Of a stretch of 64,000 nt of DNA, positions 25,601 through 33,781 are shown in pieces. The notes under the pieces are model-generated. The model was not told the DNA's origin. It was given only the letters and a program-made list of their open reading frames with translations, and made no database searches. The position numbers were made by a program, and so were the translations under genes. Position 1 is the stretch's first letter. Each line of letters begins with the position of its first letter. The DNA is from Natrinema sp031626495 (lineage in GTDB: Archaea; Halobacteriota; Halobacteria; Halobacteriales; Natrialbaceae): assembly GCF_031626495.1 (NCBI RefSeq), contig NZ_JAMQOJ010000010.1, positions 62,001-126,000 on the forward strand. The letters run 5' to 3'.

Positions 25601-25984
25601 ATCCGTTCGTTCGACAGCGTGGGGGTACACCCGTTGTAAGCGAGTCAGATACCGAACCTCGCTGTTGTCCTCACCACCGTGGGCATACTCCTTGTTCTGG
25701 ATCGCCCAGCCGAAGCGGGCAGCGAGCCACTCGGTGAGCCAGAGGTATCTGGGCTTCACCTTATGGAGCAAGAACAGGAGGATCGTGAGCATGATTCCGA
25801 ATCCCAGTACCGGGATCGTCAGTGCAGCAGGGACGAACGTCGCTGCGATGACAGTGACGAACGCCACTGAGAGAAACAGCATGAGTTCGCCGATCGTGTA
25901 CCCTCGAAAGAACGCCGTAGTGCCGCCCAGTGATTGATGGATCTTTCTCGTACTATACTCGCTATCAGCTGTATTCGTACTCAT
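22682..25984 (-). CDS. VirB4-like secretion ATPase with N-terminal PrgI-like membrane domain
   Basis: An 1100-residue protein. Residues about 10-75 carry two transmembrane segments of the PrgI type (TIGELMLFLSVAFVTVIAATFVP...). Residues about 100-590 form the CagE/VirB4 N-domain, and the motor has Walker A GMPGAGKT near 630 and Walker B ELAIDEAHYLFED near 875 followed by MVLLSQTAQEF. VirB4 is the signature ATPase of type IV secretion and powers pilus assembly and DNA transfer. The PrgI fusion resembles systems of Gram-positive bacteria and archaea. Flanked by the VirB6-like gene (6 bp) and the coupling-protein partner (4 bp). Confidence 0.88.
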   Translation of the reverse strand: MSTNTADSEYSTRKIHQSLGGTTAFFRGYTIGELMLFLSVAFVTVIAATFVPAALTIPVLGFGIMLTILLFLLHKVKPRYLWLTEWLAARFGWAIQNKEYAHGGEDNSEVRYLTRLQRVYPHAVERTDGALVGAMQVEPANMALEDDDAWAKAVQSLSEFVNSTVDFPVKIYITSREVDDDDVVRAHQDRLGDADVRSRPVLKRLLEKYVTANTTESGDIDSETTTIREYYLITAVNDDDVEQFDETGDSVLAYLAEMPMVGRFFDRFQTDELTDPERERLKAEQLESRLTQLRRGGSSLYQCSVGPVDAYDLARITKEYWSCQSEEYADITDTLGTFPVVAHGISDGVPATPDPDDVLDAMDEQTSTSESASDDRTEENIDEGLSIPSGDWLPDTSTMHQSVIAPTTVDWETTYAVINDETYVRTFWIEQFPEEPSDGLLERLLLETDLQTDISIHLDPFDSQSAQDMMADWISDLKINQHDSNSLQSEDLQDDIDQAKYMRSLVRANKASFYRGGVFIRLAADSEQALDNQTTRLRSIVKDAPANCTLKVASRWQERGLATVSPLGTNELGRDRMSTLTNQAIGAMFPFSSNYQMMDDGIEYGYHGHNGSPIRINPWELETGHSELVVGMPGAGKTFGDIMRHLRMMKRRNDTMLVLVDPVGGFRGIADALNAKTITVGGDTKLNPLEIRETPRHVLKSNDGISPLSAKKDEVYAILENFLDARDIELGAETGVLSYVIDEAYRQAGIVEDDVSTHTSKNSPTIQDVHRILCDIAENPDEHNIAASESARERAAQYADELAIAFQPFREGGAYENLSHRSEINILEGDNKVVYIDLGQIEGSASGIDRQTFLMQLLLSTIYQQAKNTQRNVELAIDEAHYLFEDQANLDFLETAFRHQRHAGLRMVLLSQTAQEFYETEQAEKIIGMCPIKVFHKLPDLGDETADKIGLTEEQRRYVRRADAGKEDLGYSQSLVRVEEHGTYPLHLVADDFEKRVINYDPEDQAFIEQAIREEPAELLAFEEFVENEAQRNALATRLDLSADAAGRLLEVNLTKEEVLDALVKYSLETDSEKSAVRPDGGESGESVTAEETTETTCDT

Positions 25985-25990
25985 ACGAAA

Positions 25991-27199
25991 TTACCACCGT
26001 GAGACCTTCTGTTTCGTGTTCTTGAGCCCGCGCTTTGCTCGAGTCGATGTCTTCTGTGTGGCTTTACGAGCGTCATCGGCGGCTTTGTCTCGCATACGGC
26101 CCGTCTTCGACTTCCGAAGATTATTGTACCGACCAGCGTGAGCCTTCGTCGAGCGGGCTGATGATCCGAGCTGGTAGGCTTTCGAGTTGCCACCCCCGAG
26201 CGTCGTCTGGCCACTCTTCGTGACTGCGCCAACCTGATTGTTCGCATATCCTCGATGGACGTTTCGGGCCCCCCGGACAGCCTTTCCAGAAGTACGTTTT
26301 GCCTTCGCAGCCCCGGATGCGGCTGCTGTAGGATTCGTTGCCGAGACGCCCTTCTGTGCGACGGTCCGTATTGCCGGGCTGCTCCAGTACACCGTCATGA
26401 TCATCGTGATAATCGCTGCAGGAATCAGCGTTAATCCGATGAACAACGAAAAGAGGCCCTTAACAGATGTTTCGAGACCGCCAACCTCCCAGCCGATTCG
26501 GAAGAGAATAGCTGGCGGAATCCCAGCGAGCACTAAGCCTGGATAGATCCCTGAAGCTCGGCGTGCCATGTTTGCCGCAGGACTAAACGGCCAGACTTCC
26601 ATCGACCAGAGGACGCCTAGTAGCGGCATGATCGGCGTCAAGACGCAGAGTGCAATCCATCGGAGAGCGACGACAAACCCTGCGATAACTAAGAAGAAGT
26701 TCGATATGACGACCATCGCAAGGATGGTGAACACGCCCCCAAGCGAGGATTGGATGAGGCCACCGAGTCCTGCCGACATCTCGTCGATTGGGGCAATCGT
26801 CATACCTACTGCGTCGATGAACTGTAACGGAATCGATACAAGTGGAAACCAAACAAAAGTCCCCATAAATACGAGACCAAGTCGTCGCAGGAGCTGTTTT
26901 CGTCGGTACTCACTCATCGAACCTGCCCGGAGTCCAACAAACGCAAAGGCGATAACCGACAGCATGATCGCCAGCGGCATGATGTATGAGAGGTATACGT
27001 CCTGATACAGACTCTCCCATGGCGCATTGTCCGGGGTTCCGACAACCATATACCCCGAATCTGATTTGGGGGTTGGAACACCGACGATTGGACCTAAGAT
27101 CGCTTCATAAATGTCATTGACAAGGCCGAGAAGCGCATCGGTGAAATCCTCGATGACGTTCTCAATTGCAGTCTCAACTTCGTTTTGAAGCCATCCCAT
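25991..27199 (-). CDS. VirB6/TrbL-like polytopic membrane protein
   Basis: A 402-residue protein with about six transmembrane segments between residues 70 and 285 (IMPLAIMLSVIAFAFVGL; FTILAMVVISNFFLVIAGF; GLFSLFIGLTLIPAAIITM). It has a long basic, Lys/Arg/Gly-rich C-terminal tail that would be cytoplasmic and could touch nucleic acid or the VirB4 ATPase. This is the layout of VirB6/TrbL channel components. It begins directly after the stop of the lipoprotein gene with no spacer. Confidence 0.75.
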   Translation of the reverse strand: MGWLQNEVETAIENVIEDFTDALLGLVNDIYEAILGPIVGVPTPKSDSGYMVVGTPDNAPWESLYQDVYLSYIMPLAIMLSVIAFAFVGLRAGSMSEYRRKQLLRRLGLVFMGTFVWFPLVSIPLQFIDAVGMTIAPIDEMSAGLGGLIQSSLGGVFTILAMVVISNFFLVIAGFVVALRWIALCVLTPIMPLLGVLWSMEVWPFSPAANMARRASGIYPGLVLAGIPPAILFRIGWEVGGLETSVKGLFSLFIGLTLIPAAIITMIMTVYWSSPAIRTVAQKGVSATNPTAAASGAAKAKRTSGKAVRGARNVHRGYANNQVGAVTKSGQTTLGGGNSKAYQLGSSARSTKAHAGRYNNLRKSKTGRMRDKAADDARKATQKTSTRAKRGLKNTKQKVSRW

Positions 27200-28057
27200 T
27201 CAACTCTCACCCTCGCTAAATGAACCTCTAGTAGAGTCGCTATTGACGATGGTAAGACTACACGATTGATCGCCCCCATATTCAATATCCTGAGTATATG
27301 ATGGATCTGGTCCGACTTGAACGACGGCCGTGACAGTCATCGGTTCTGTCTCGAGATCGCTACAGTTCAGCGAGTGAACTGCACCATCTGTAGCATAGAC
27401 CGACCCCTTAGAATAAACAGTAGTCTCCCCCGGCGGTAAGCGTGCCTCGTGGTAGTATGACTGCGATTTTTTCGACTGCAGTCGAGCAACCGGAGCTCCT
27501 TCCCACTCGAGTTCAGTGAGCAACGATGGAATCGTCCCCGTGTTCTCAATAACGACTGCCGCATATGTCTCCCAAGTAGGCGAGTTTTTGTCCCACCCCA
27601 TGTCGGGATTCTCTGCCGCCCACAGGACATCTGTGATTGTACAGTTAGCCTCGAGCGTGAGCGTCGTTGTATCGACCTGATCGTCTCCATCGAGGGCGAC
27701 TAGCTCGTATTTTCCAGTGGGGAAGTCATCTTCATATCGGCCAAGAATTTCGAACGATGTCTCAGTCTCGCCGTTCTCGAGACGCTGTTGATCATACAGC
27801 TCTCCACTCGGATCAACGAGATTGATGAACTCAACCGACGTATCATCAGCAACTTCGATCTCGAGGCTCTCCTCCGCTATCTCGACGGACGTGAAGACAT
27901 CACTATCTCCAGCACTGATTCCGTTTCCATTTGTACTATTGTTCGATGGGTCTGACCCTGACGCACAGCCAGCAAGAGTGGCTGTACTAACGCCGAGGGT
28001 AGCAAGAACTGACCTGCGAGCGATACGACTGCCATCCGTATTGGAATTTTCTGTCAT
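27200..28057 (-). CDS. Conjugation-operon lipoprotein of unknown role
   Basis: A 285-residue Tat lipoprotein: twin-Arg and lipobox in GSRIARRSVLATLGVSTATL followed by AGC. The mature part is an acidic beta-rich domain pair (SVEFINLVDPSGELYDQQ; CTITDVLWAAENPDMGW; YTQDIEYGGDQSCSLTIVN) with a few cysteines. It would sit on the outer face of the membrane next to the channel. ATG 28057 (MTENSN) is chosen because it overlaps the previous stop by 4 bp and places the Tat signal at the N-terminus. Confidence 0.7.
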   Translation of the reverse strand: MTENSNTDGSRIARRSVLATLGVSTATLAGCASGSDPSNNSTNGNGISAGDSDVFTSVEIAEESLEIEVADDTSVEFINLVDPSGELYDQQRLENGETETSFEILGRYEDDFPTGKYELVALDGDDQVDTTTLTLEANCTITDVLWAAENPDMGWDKNSPTWETYAAVVIENTGTIPSLLTELEWEGAPVARLQSKKSQSYYHEARLPPGETTVYSKGSVYATDGAVHSLNCSDLETEPMTVTAVVQVGPDPSYTQDIEYGGDQSCSLTIVNSDSTRGSFSEGES

Positions 28058-29808
28058 TGTTGATCTGTAAGTCCGAGGAACGTGCCTCCGGACAGGTAGT
28101 CGAAACCGTAGACAGCCAGAGCGACCGGCAGAAACCAGAGCAGTGTTACGAGAATCAACTGAACGATCTTCTGGAAACCGGGATATTTCGGTGGGATCTT
28201 CGCCCGGTCCTCCGCTGCGGAGTACAGTTGATTCGCGCGCCACCACTCCGTTGGAATGTACTGCCCATCAACGACTACAGACGGCCGATTCTCGAGTTCG
28301 AGAACGGCCATTCCACTAGCGTTGACAGTAGTGGACTGATTCCCAACTTCGACCCGGCCGGTTGTGATCGGATCACCGGTCGCCTTCTCTGTGACAGTTG
28401 CCTGAACGCGGGCCCCTGACGAGTTCGCTTCGAGGACCGTCAATTCGAGGTTCGTTTCGCGAACGGTTCCGTTGTCATCAATCGAGATGGATTGCGACTG
28501 GCCACGGACGATGCCGTGAACGGTCACCTCGTCAAAGGTCGCTGCTGGAAGCGTCTCCGATTGGACGGCGACTGACGTTGCGTTCACGTAGCGATCGACA
28601 GTCGCAATATCGATCTCGTTCGGGAGGGAGGGACCGTCTTGTTCACTCCCCCAGGCTTCTTCGATAACCAACGGTGGCTCAGCAGTATCCGTCGCCTCGC
28701 TTGGCATATCTGGCCGTTTCTGCGCCGGTACGGCGTGAATTTGCGCTGGGCGGACGGATGAGTTCTTCCGGGTCGTGTCCCCTTCCGTTTGGGACACCAT
28801 CGTGCGCCAGCCGTCTACTCCTGCAGAGTAGAACCGCCAATTTCCACGAAGACGAGCGGTACTGTCAACATCGATTGCTGTCCACCTAGTGCCCGGGTGC
28901 ACGACGACGCCAGTGCGATTCTCGTTACTCTCGAACGTCACGCGCTTCCCGGCACTATTGTCGATCCGAGTAACGACCGTCTGACGGGATTCGGTTGCCG
29001 TTACCCGCTCGCTCACATTCTCGGTTTCAGTCTCCCACGACTCATCACAGGAGTCTGCCTCACTGTCGTAATCATCGCACGTTCGTATTTCATGGCGAAG
29101 ACGAACGGAGATGGCAACGTCCACGGAGAGGTTCTGTGTCCCTGACAGTCCACTGAACTCGAGAGTGGAGCGATGATCGTCACCGGAGTCGAGTACCTGA
29201 CCGTCTGCGCGTAGTTCGACACTGTCAATATCTGTCTCAGCAATCGACCACTGATTGCGGACCGAGCCAGTGGTATCGTCATCTGGAACACGGACTCGGT
29301 AATCGGTTATCGCGAGGATCTCACCGTCTGGAGCGATGTACTGTGTCGAGTTGTTTCCTGAATGCAACACCGTCGACGGCTGTACTACAAAGATGCTCGC
29401 GTACGCATCCCTGATGTAGCGCCCGTCCTCAAGCTGTGCTCTCTCGGGATGAACTGACGTCTTCTCATTTCCAGGGGTGAAATCCTGGACGTCACCACTG
29501 TTCCAGGTTTCGACGTCTTCAACCGGTTCTTCGAACGGAACATCCGTCGACCCTGCGAGCCGAGCGGAAAACTCCGCGTCGGAAGAAACGGTATTCGTGA
29601 ACTCCTCACTTGAGCGGTCCTCCCTATCGATGTCTTCCGACCACAACAGCGGGAACCGCGTTTCGTTTACACCGTAATCCGGTCCGTCAGCAGGAATCGC
29701 CGTACTCGAGTTTGGGGCAGCTGCAGCGACACCTACAGTCAGACTCGCAATGCCTCCGCTTACGGCGAGGAACGCAACGGCGACGGAGATCGCACGTGAC
29801 GTGGTCAT
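28054..29808 (-). CDS. Large secreted, C-terminally anchored conjugation protein
   Basis: A 584-residue protein with a Sec-type signal (ISVAVAFLAVSGGIASLTVG) and a C-terminal transmembrane segment (IVQLILVTLLWFLPVALAVY). The extracellular part contains beta-sandwich repeats, one transthyretin-like region near residues 440-510 (TEKATGDPITTGRVEVGNQS) and Cys pairs (CDDYDSEADSC). It is probably a cell-surface component that contacts the recipient or the pilus. Position between pilin and lipoprotein genes supports this. Confidence 0.65.
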   Translation of the reverse strand: MTTSRAISVAVAFLAVSGGIASLTVGVAAAAPNSSTAIPADGPDYGVNETRFPLLWSEDIDREDRSSEEFTNTVSSDAEFSARLAGSTDVPFEEPVEDVETWNSGDVQDFTPGNEKTSVHPERAQLEDGRYIRDAYASIFVVQPSTVLHSGNNSTQYIAPDGEILAITDYRVRVPDDDTTGSVRNQWSIAETDIDSVELRADGQVLDSGDDHRSTLEFSGLSGTQNLSVDVAISVRLRHEIRTCDDYDSEADSCDESWETETENVSERVTATESRQTVVTRIDNSAGKRVTFESNENRTGVVVHPGTRWTAIDVDSTARLRGNWRFYSAGVDGWRTMVSQTEGDTTRKNSSVRPAQIHAVPAQKRPDMPSEATDTAEPPLVIEEAWGSEQDGPSLPNEIDIATVDRYVNATSVAVQSETLPAATFDEVTVHGIVRGQSQSISIDDNGTVRETNLELTVLEANSSGARVQATVTEKATGDPITTGRVEVGNQSTTVNASGMAVLELENRPSVVVDGQYIPTEWWRANQLYSAAEDRAKIPPKYPGFQKIVQLILVTLLWFLPVALAVYGFDYLSGGTFLGLTDQQ

Positions 29809-29839
29809 TGGATTTCGGTGAAATGGTTTGTCCGCTGTG

Positions 29840-30325
29840 TTAGAACGGTTTCACACAGTCAGAGAAGCCGAATCCCATCTGACTACCGACTTTGTCGATA
29901 AGTTCCGGTGAAATGAGGGCAAGGACGATGATGCCGAATCCGATACCCGACATTACGAGCTTCTCTTTGGCTTGGTTCTTCTTTTCAGGATTTCCACCAG
30001 CACGCATGTACGAGAGGCCAGCTCGGCCAACATAGAGACCAGTTGCAGGGAGCCCGAGACCAGCAACAGCGCCGAAAACAATACCGATACCAGTCTCGAC
30101 ACCGGTGCCGCAGTAAACGTCTCCGACATCGCTTTGAGCGGTCGCTGGACCGACTGCAACAATTAACAAGAGGAGTCCAATTGCGAGTGAGACAAGCTGT
30201 GGTGGAACAGAGGTGAAAAGCAACTGCACTCGCGGTCTCGTTTGACGAGATGTCGGGGACTTTTCGTTGGTAGCAGGGTGTTCACTAGACGATTCAGTTG
30301 CCGTGGAGGATGAACGGTTACTCAT
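29840..30325 (-). CDS. VirB2/TrbC-like pilin subunit
   Basis: A 161-residue protein with a long N-terminal leader, a signal-like hydrophobic segment (LVSLAIGLLLLIVAVGPATAQ) and two further hydrophobic helices (IGIVFGAVAGLGLPATGLYVG; LVMSGIGFGIIVLALISPEL) separated by a short basic loop (NPEKKNQAKEK). This matches VirB2-type pilins, with Cys 72 and Cys 157 that could form a disulfide. Located as expected at the head of the conjugation operon. It overlaps the gene upstream by 8 bp. Confidence 0.7.
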   Translation of the reverse strand: MSNRSSSTATESSSEHPATNEKSPTSRQTRPRVQLLFTSVPPQLVSLAIGLLLLIVAVGPATAQSDVGDVYCGTGVETGIGIVFGAVAGLGLPATGLYVGRAGLSYMRAGGNPEKKNQAKEKLVMSGIGFGIIVLALISPELIDKVGSQMGFGFSDCVKPF

Positions 30326-30599
30326 GGGAAACTGAGTTGACGCTTGGTGTGTCGAGAAGGTTTTCGAGGTCCTCGAAGCACGAGGTCTGTTCGATCAGGT
30401 CGTCGAGGTCACGATCGTCGTCGCGGAGCGCTTCCTCGAGAAGTGCAACGAGCCTGTCCCGCTCGATGTCACGGTACGCCATCTGTTCGGCGAGTGCCTC
30501 GCGGAATAGCCCCGATGCGTTGATACCGGTCGCCCAACTGAGGAACAAGGCGTCGGCGGGCATAACCGAGATAGTCGTAGTGGTGGTTCGTTTCACCAT
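30318..30599 (-). CDS. Small unknown protein, conjugation operon
   Basis: A 93-residue soluble protein (MVKRTTTTTISVMPADALFLS, then helical REALAEQMAYRDIERDRLVALL). The N-terminal beta strand plus helices resemble a ribbon-helix-helix-like or small adaptor fold. It overlaps the pilin gene by 8 bp, and I place its start at 30599, 4 bp after the upstream stop. Possibly the regulator of the transfer operon. Confidence 0.55.
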   Translation of the reverse strand: MVKRTTTTTISVMPADALFLSWATGINASGLFREALAEQMAYRDIERDRLVALLEEALRDDDRDLDDLIEQTSCFEDLENLLDTPSVNSVSHE

Positions 30600-30603
30600 T
30601 TTC

Positions 30604-30819
30604 TTACTCACAGACCGGTCGCTGACTGAGGAAACTCGAGAGAAGGTCCTCATCGTGCGGGGTACTGATCACAGAGTCACCGTTTCTATCAGAGTCTCGA
30701 TGAATCAGTAATCGCGTGACTCGAACGCTGAACCGAAGGAGTTCATCGCTACCATCAATGAGCCAGGTGGAGATGAGTGAAGGTGCTTCTCGAGCGAGTC
30801 GGTCCTGAATTATCTCCAT
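30604..30819 (-). CDS. Small unknown protein, first gene of the conjugation operon
   Basis: A 71-residue protein (MEIIQDRLAREAPSLISTWL..., then RVTRLLIHRDSDRNGD). No family recognised. It is the first frame after the TATA-like element at 30869-30878 and ends 4 bp before the next start. A GTG at 30834 is an alternative start. Confidence 0.5.
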   Translation of the reverse strand: MEIIQDRLAREAPSLISTWLIDGSDELLRFSVRVTRLLIHRDSDRNGDSVISTPHDEDLLSSFLSQRPVCE

Positions 30820-30868
30820 TGACTGTTTTTCCACTGGTTCTCACCAAGCGAAATTTCGAGGAGAACGA

Positions 30869-30878
30869 TTATATTTTC
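30869..30878 (-). promoter_or_regulatory. TATA-like box of the conjugation operon
   Basis: GAAAATATAA on the minus strand. A start of transcription about 26 bp downstream (near 30847) would give a short leader before the ATG at 30819 (or GTG at 30834). It is the only clear promoter-like word ahead of the nine tightly packed transfer genes. Confidence 0.45.
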
Positions 30879-30987
30879 ACTGGCGTTTACACCGTCAATA
30901 TGTATGTAACCCGTACTGTTATTTAATCCTCAGATGAATCTATCTGTAACCCGGAAATAATCTCGATAGACGGGCGTTTGATGAATT

Positions 30988-32106
30988 CTATACCGACTCT
31001 GGTTCCAGTTCGGAGGCAGGTCGAGCTTGCGCGCGATAGGACTCGTACAAGTTAATTCCCCATTCGACGAGTCGTTTGTTAGAACTGACAATCATCGCAA
31101 TGTGCTTTCCACTACCGGATTCATTGTACGCTCCAATAGCGACCTTGCGAGTATCGTAGATTCCGATACCGAGCGTATGCGCACGATCGAGGACCAGGGG
31201 CTGGTAGTTGTTATACGTCGAGCTGTGGACCACATACTGGGTTTGAGGGTTTTCGGCGGCTTCAACATAGGTTGGCAAATCAAGGATAGCCTCGCATTCA
31301 ATGCCAAGTTCAAGTAACCCTCGGTAGGCGTGGAACAGAACTGGATTAAAGATAGAGCAGAACCCTCGAAAGCGACTTGTTCGTCGGTCATAGAGCTTGA
31401 GAGCTGCCCAAAGTACTGAGGAGGGGTGAGTGGGGTCAGAAATGATTAACTCAGCGTCAGCCAGTTCTGAAATTGGAAAGGTCGCATCTTCTCTCGGGAG
31501 GCGCTGTAGCCATGGCGCTTTCTCTATGAGTTGCTTAACTGCCGTCGCTAAATCAACATAGGCATTCAGGGCTCGTGTTCCAGCAGATGTGATCTGCTGT
31601 TGTCCCCCGCCATCTTGGCTCCATCCATACTCTTCGAAGACCTTGAGGATACGCCCAATTGTGGGACGTGACGGGGAACTGCTTACTGCTGATTCTAGCT
31701 TACTCGGACGGTATGATTGTCCCTCAAGTGCTCTTAATACGCCAATTGGATGGACAGAGCGAGTCAGAAACGATAGCCCCTCAACCGAGACCGTCTGAAG
31801 ACAGTTCTCGATAACATCCAGGAGTAAGAGACCACCAGCGGTTAGCTCAATCCCCGTGTTCTGATTCTTGATGAATCCACGATCTCGGAGAACCGCAAGA
31901 TGATTAGAGGCGGCCTGTCGGGAGATATCAGCCTGTTGGGCAATATCAGTCTGTGCCACGGGGCTCGAGAAATCTCCCATAGCTCGTAAAACTTCCAGAC
32001 GCGCCGAGTCGACTGTCTCATTGATAACGTTCCGGACAACGAGTTTTTCGCCTGTAAGGAGGTTCTTTGCTCGGCGTATATTTCCAGTCACAGTTGTATC
32101 CCCCAT
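30988..32106 (-). CDS. FilR1-like HTH regulator
   Basis: A 372-residue regulator. Residues about 35-90 are a winged-helix (DSARLEVLRAMG, TDIAQQADISRQAASNHLAV). A second wH-like part follows (RPTIGRILKVFEEYGW), then an alpha/beta domain similar to the middle domain of the methanogen regulator FilR1, with YRGLLELGIECEAILDLP and YVVHSSTYNNY. It diverges from the P450 gene with 157 bp between; it may sense a small molecule and control the P450 or itself. Ligand unknown. Confidence 0.75.
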   Translation of the reverse strand: MGDTTVTGNIRRAKNLLTGEKLVVRNVINETVDSARLEVLRAMGDFSSPVAQTDIAQQADISRQAASNHLAVLRDRGFIKNQNTGIELTAGGLLLLDVIENCLQTVSVEGLSFLTRSVHPIGVLRALEGQSYRPSKLESAVSSSPSRPTIGRILKVFEEYGWSQDGGGQQQITSAGTRALNAYVDLATAVKQLIEKAPWLQRLPREDATFPISELADAELIISDPTHPSSVLWAALKLYDRRTSRFRGFCSIFNPVLFHAYRGLLELGIECEAILDLPTYVEAAENPQTQYVVHSSTYNNYQPLVLDRAHTLGIGIYDTRKVAIGAYNESGSGKHIAMIVSSNKRLVEWGINLYESYRAQARPASELEPESV

Positions 32107-32195
32107 ATTGAGTTTCCAATCTGTCTCTTTAATCTAATAGTTATTCAATTTTATTGGTTCTCGATATAACCAAGCTCAATATGGAATCCACACCA

Positions 32196-32243
32196 CATAA
32201 ATAACTACCAATTGAGCATGGATCTACAGTGGATTTATTTATG
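32196..32243. promoter_or_regulatory. Inverted TATA-like pair and P450 promoter
   Basis: CATAAATAA (32196-32204) and its exact complement TTATTTATG (32235-32243) face each other across 30 bp in the divergent gap. The right copy is centred 26 bp before the P450 ATG, as in a leaderless haloarchaeal promoter. The symmetric arrangement would also suit a dimeric operator. Confidence 0.55.
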
Positions 32244-32263
32244 TTCTGTATGGATGAATTACT

Positions 32264-33622
32264 ATGAATCCAAACGCTCGTCTCCCTCCCACGCCCTCAG
32301 GGCATCCAGTGATCGGTCATACGCTCGATTTTGCTCGAAGTCCGTTTGAGTTCGTTGACCGCGCGACGAACGAGTGTGGAGACCTCTATCGGATGGAACT
32401 TCCTAGCGTCGACGTTTACGTCTTAGCCCATCCGGAGTATTTCAAACAAGCGCTAGTGACTGACATCGACGCATTCGGAAAGACCGCGGACTTTCGGCGG
32501 GTGTTTGGCAATGGATTGCTATCGACAGAGGGAGAGCAATGGAGTCGCCAGCGAGGAATCCTCCAGCCATTATTTCATCGGGATCGAATCAGGGGGTATG
32601 GCGAGTATATGGTCGACGCTACGCAACGGCGACTCGCTACGTGGAAACCAGGCGAAACTCGAAATATAGAATCGGAGATGCAAGATCTCACAATAGAGAT
32701 TCTCTTTGCAACACTCTTTGGCCGCGAATTACCTCCGGGGGAAGGCAACGATCTCCGTGCAGCATCGGAAGGACTCAACAAATGGTTCGCGCCGACGTCA
32801 TGGCTCTTACCGAACTGGATTCCAACACCATCACGACGGGAGTTCGGCAACTCAGTAGAGCGTCTCCGAACGGAAGTTCGACAACTGCTTGCGGAGTACA
32901 GTGCAAACTCGGGACAAGCGGACAGTTCACAGTCGAACGACCTCCAGCAAGAGACGCTCTTATCGAAGCTCCACGAGGCACGCGAGGCAAGTGGCCAAGA
33001 CCGTCTGAGAACGGAGGAAGTCGAAGACCAGATGCTCACAATGATCTTTGCTGGCTACGAGACCACCGCCGCGGCGCTCGGATTTGCTTGGTACTCGCTG
33101 GCGATGAATCCTGATATCCGGCAAGCGTTCCACGACGAACTCGATGCTGTTCTGGGGGATGAACCACCGACACCGGAAGACATTACAAACCTCAATCTCA
33201 CAAACCGAATCGTCACTGAGACCCTCCGACTGTATCCCCCTATCCATACGATCCCCCGGGAGACGACTCGAGATGTCCAGGTCGATGGCTACCAGATCCC
33301 GGCCGACGAGGAAGTTCATCTGTCCATTATCTCGGCTCATCGTGATGAGCGGTTCTACGACGATCCACTCTCATTCCAGCCCGACCGGTGGACAGAAAAA
33401 TTTGAAAAGGAACTCGCTGACCATGCGTTCATCCCATTCGGTGGTGGTCGCCGGACGTGTATCGGTCGGGAGTTTGCTCGTCTTGAGGCGATGCTCGTGT
33501 TAGCGACGATCGGCCAACAGTGGACCCTCGAGTGGGCTAGTGGAGATCCAACAATCACGATCGAACCGGAGATTACCACACAGACAAAGAACGGCCTCCC
33601 AATGCAGATTCGGCAACGGTAG
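32264..33622 (+). CDS. Cytochrome P450
   Basis: A 452-residue P450. The I-helix motif AGYETTA lies near residue 263, the ExxR helix in TETLRLYPP near 318, and the heme-binding loop FGGGRRTCIGREFA near 395 with the thiolate Cys. It resembles the CYP102/CYP110-like group that hydroxylates fatty acids, alkanes or terpenoids. Electrons would come from a ferredoxin, none encoded nearby. ATG 32264 fits the promoter at 32235-32243. The substrate is unknown; the FilR1-like neighbour is the likely regulator. Confidence 0.92.
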   Translation: MNPNARLPPTPSGHPVIGHTLDFARSPFEFVDRATNECGDLYRMELPSVDVYVLAHPEYFKQALVTDIDAFGKTADFRRVFGNGLLSTEGEQWSRQRGILQPLFHRDRIRGYGEYMVDATQRRLATWKPGETRNIESEMQDLTIEILFATLFGRELPPGEGNDLRAASEGLNKWFAPTSWLLPNWIPTPSRREFGNSVERLRTEVRQLLAEYSANSGQADSSQSNDLQQETLLSKLHEAREASGQDRLRTEEVEDQMLTMIFAGYETTAAALGFAWYSLAMNPDIRQAFHDELDAVLGDEPPTPEDITNLNLTNRIVTETLRLYPPIHTIPRETTRDVQVDGYQIPADEEVHLSIISAHRDERFYDDPLSFQPDRWTEKFEKELADHAFIPFGGGRRTCIGREFARLEAMLVLATIGQQWTLEWASGDPTITIEPEITTQTKNGLPMQIRQR

Positions 33623-33781
33623 GTGAAGACAGTCGTTTTTGGTCTACTCTGCGAGCGATCGAATCCCATCTGGCACTTGTCCCGCGTCGGTCCACGTCCC
33701 GTTCGCATCGCGGCTAATAAGTCGGCTTTCGTTCGTGCCCGCTATAGTAACCGTTAGAATTTTCCGCCGATAGCTTGTTAC

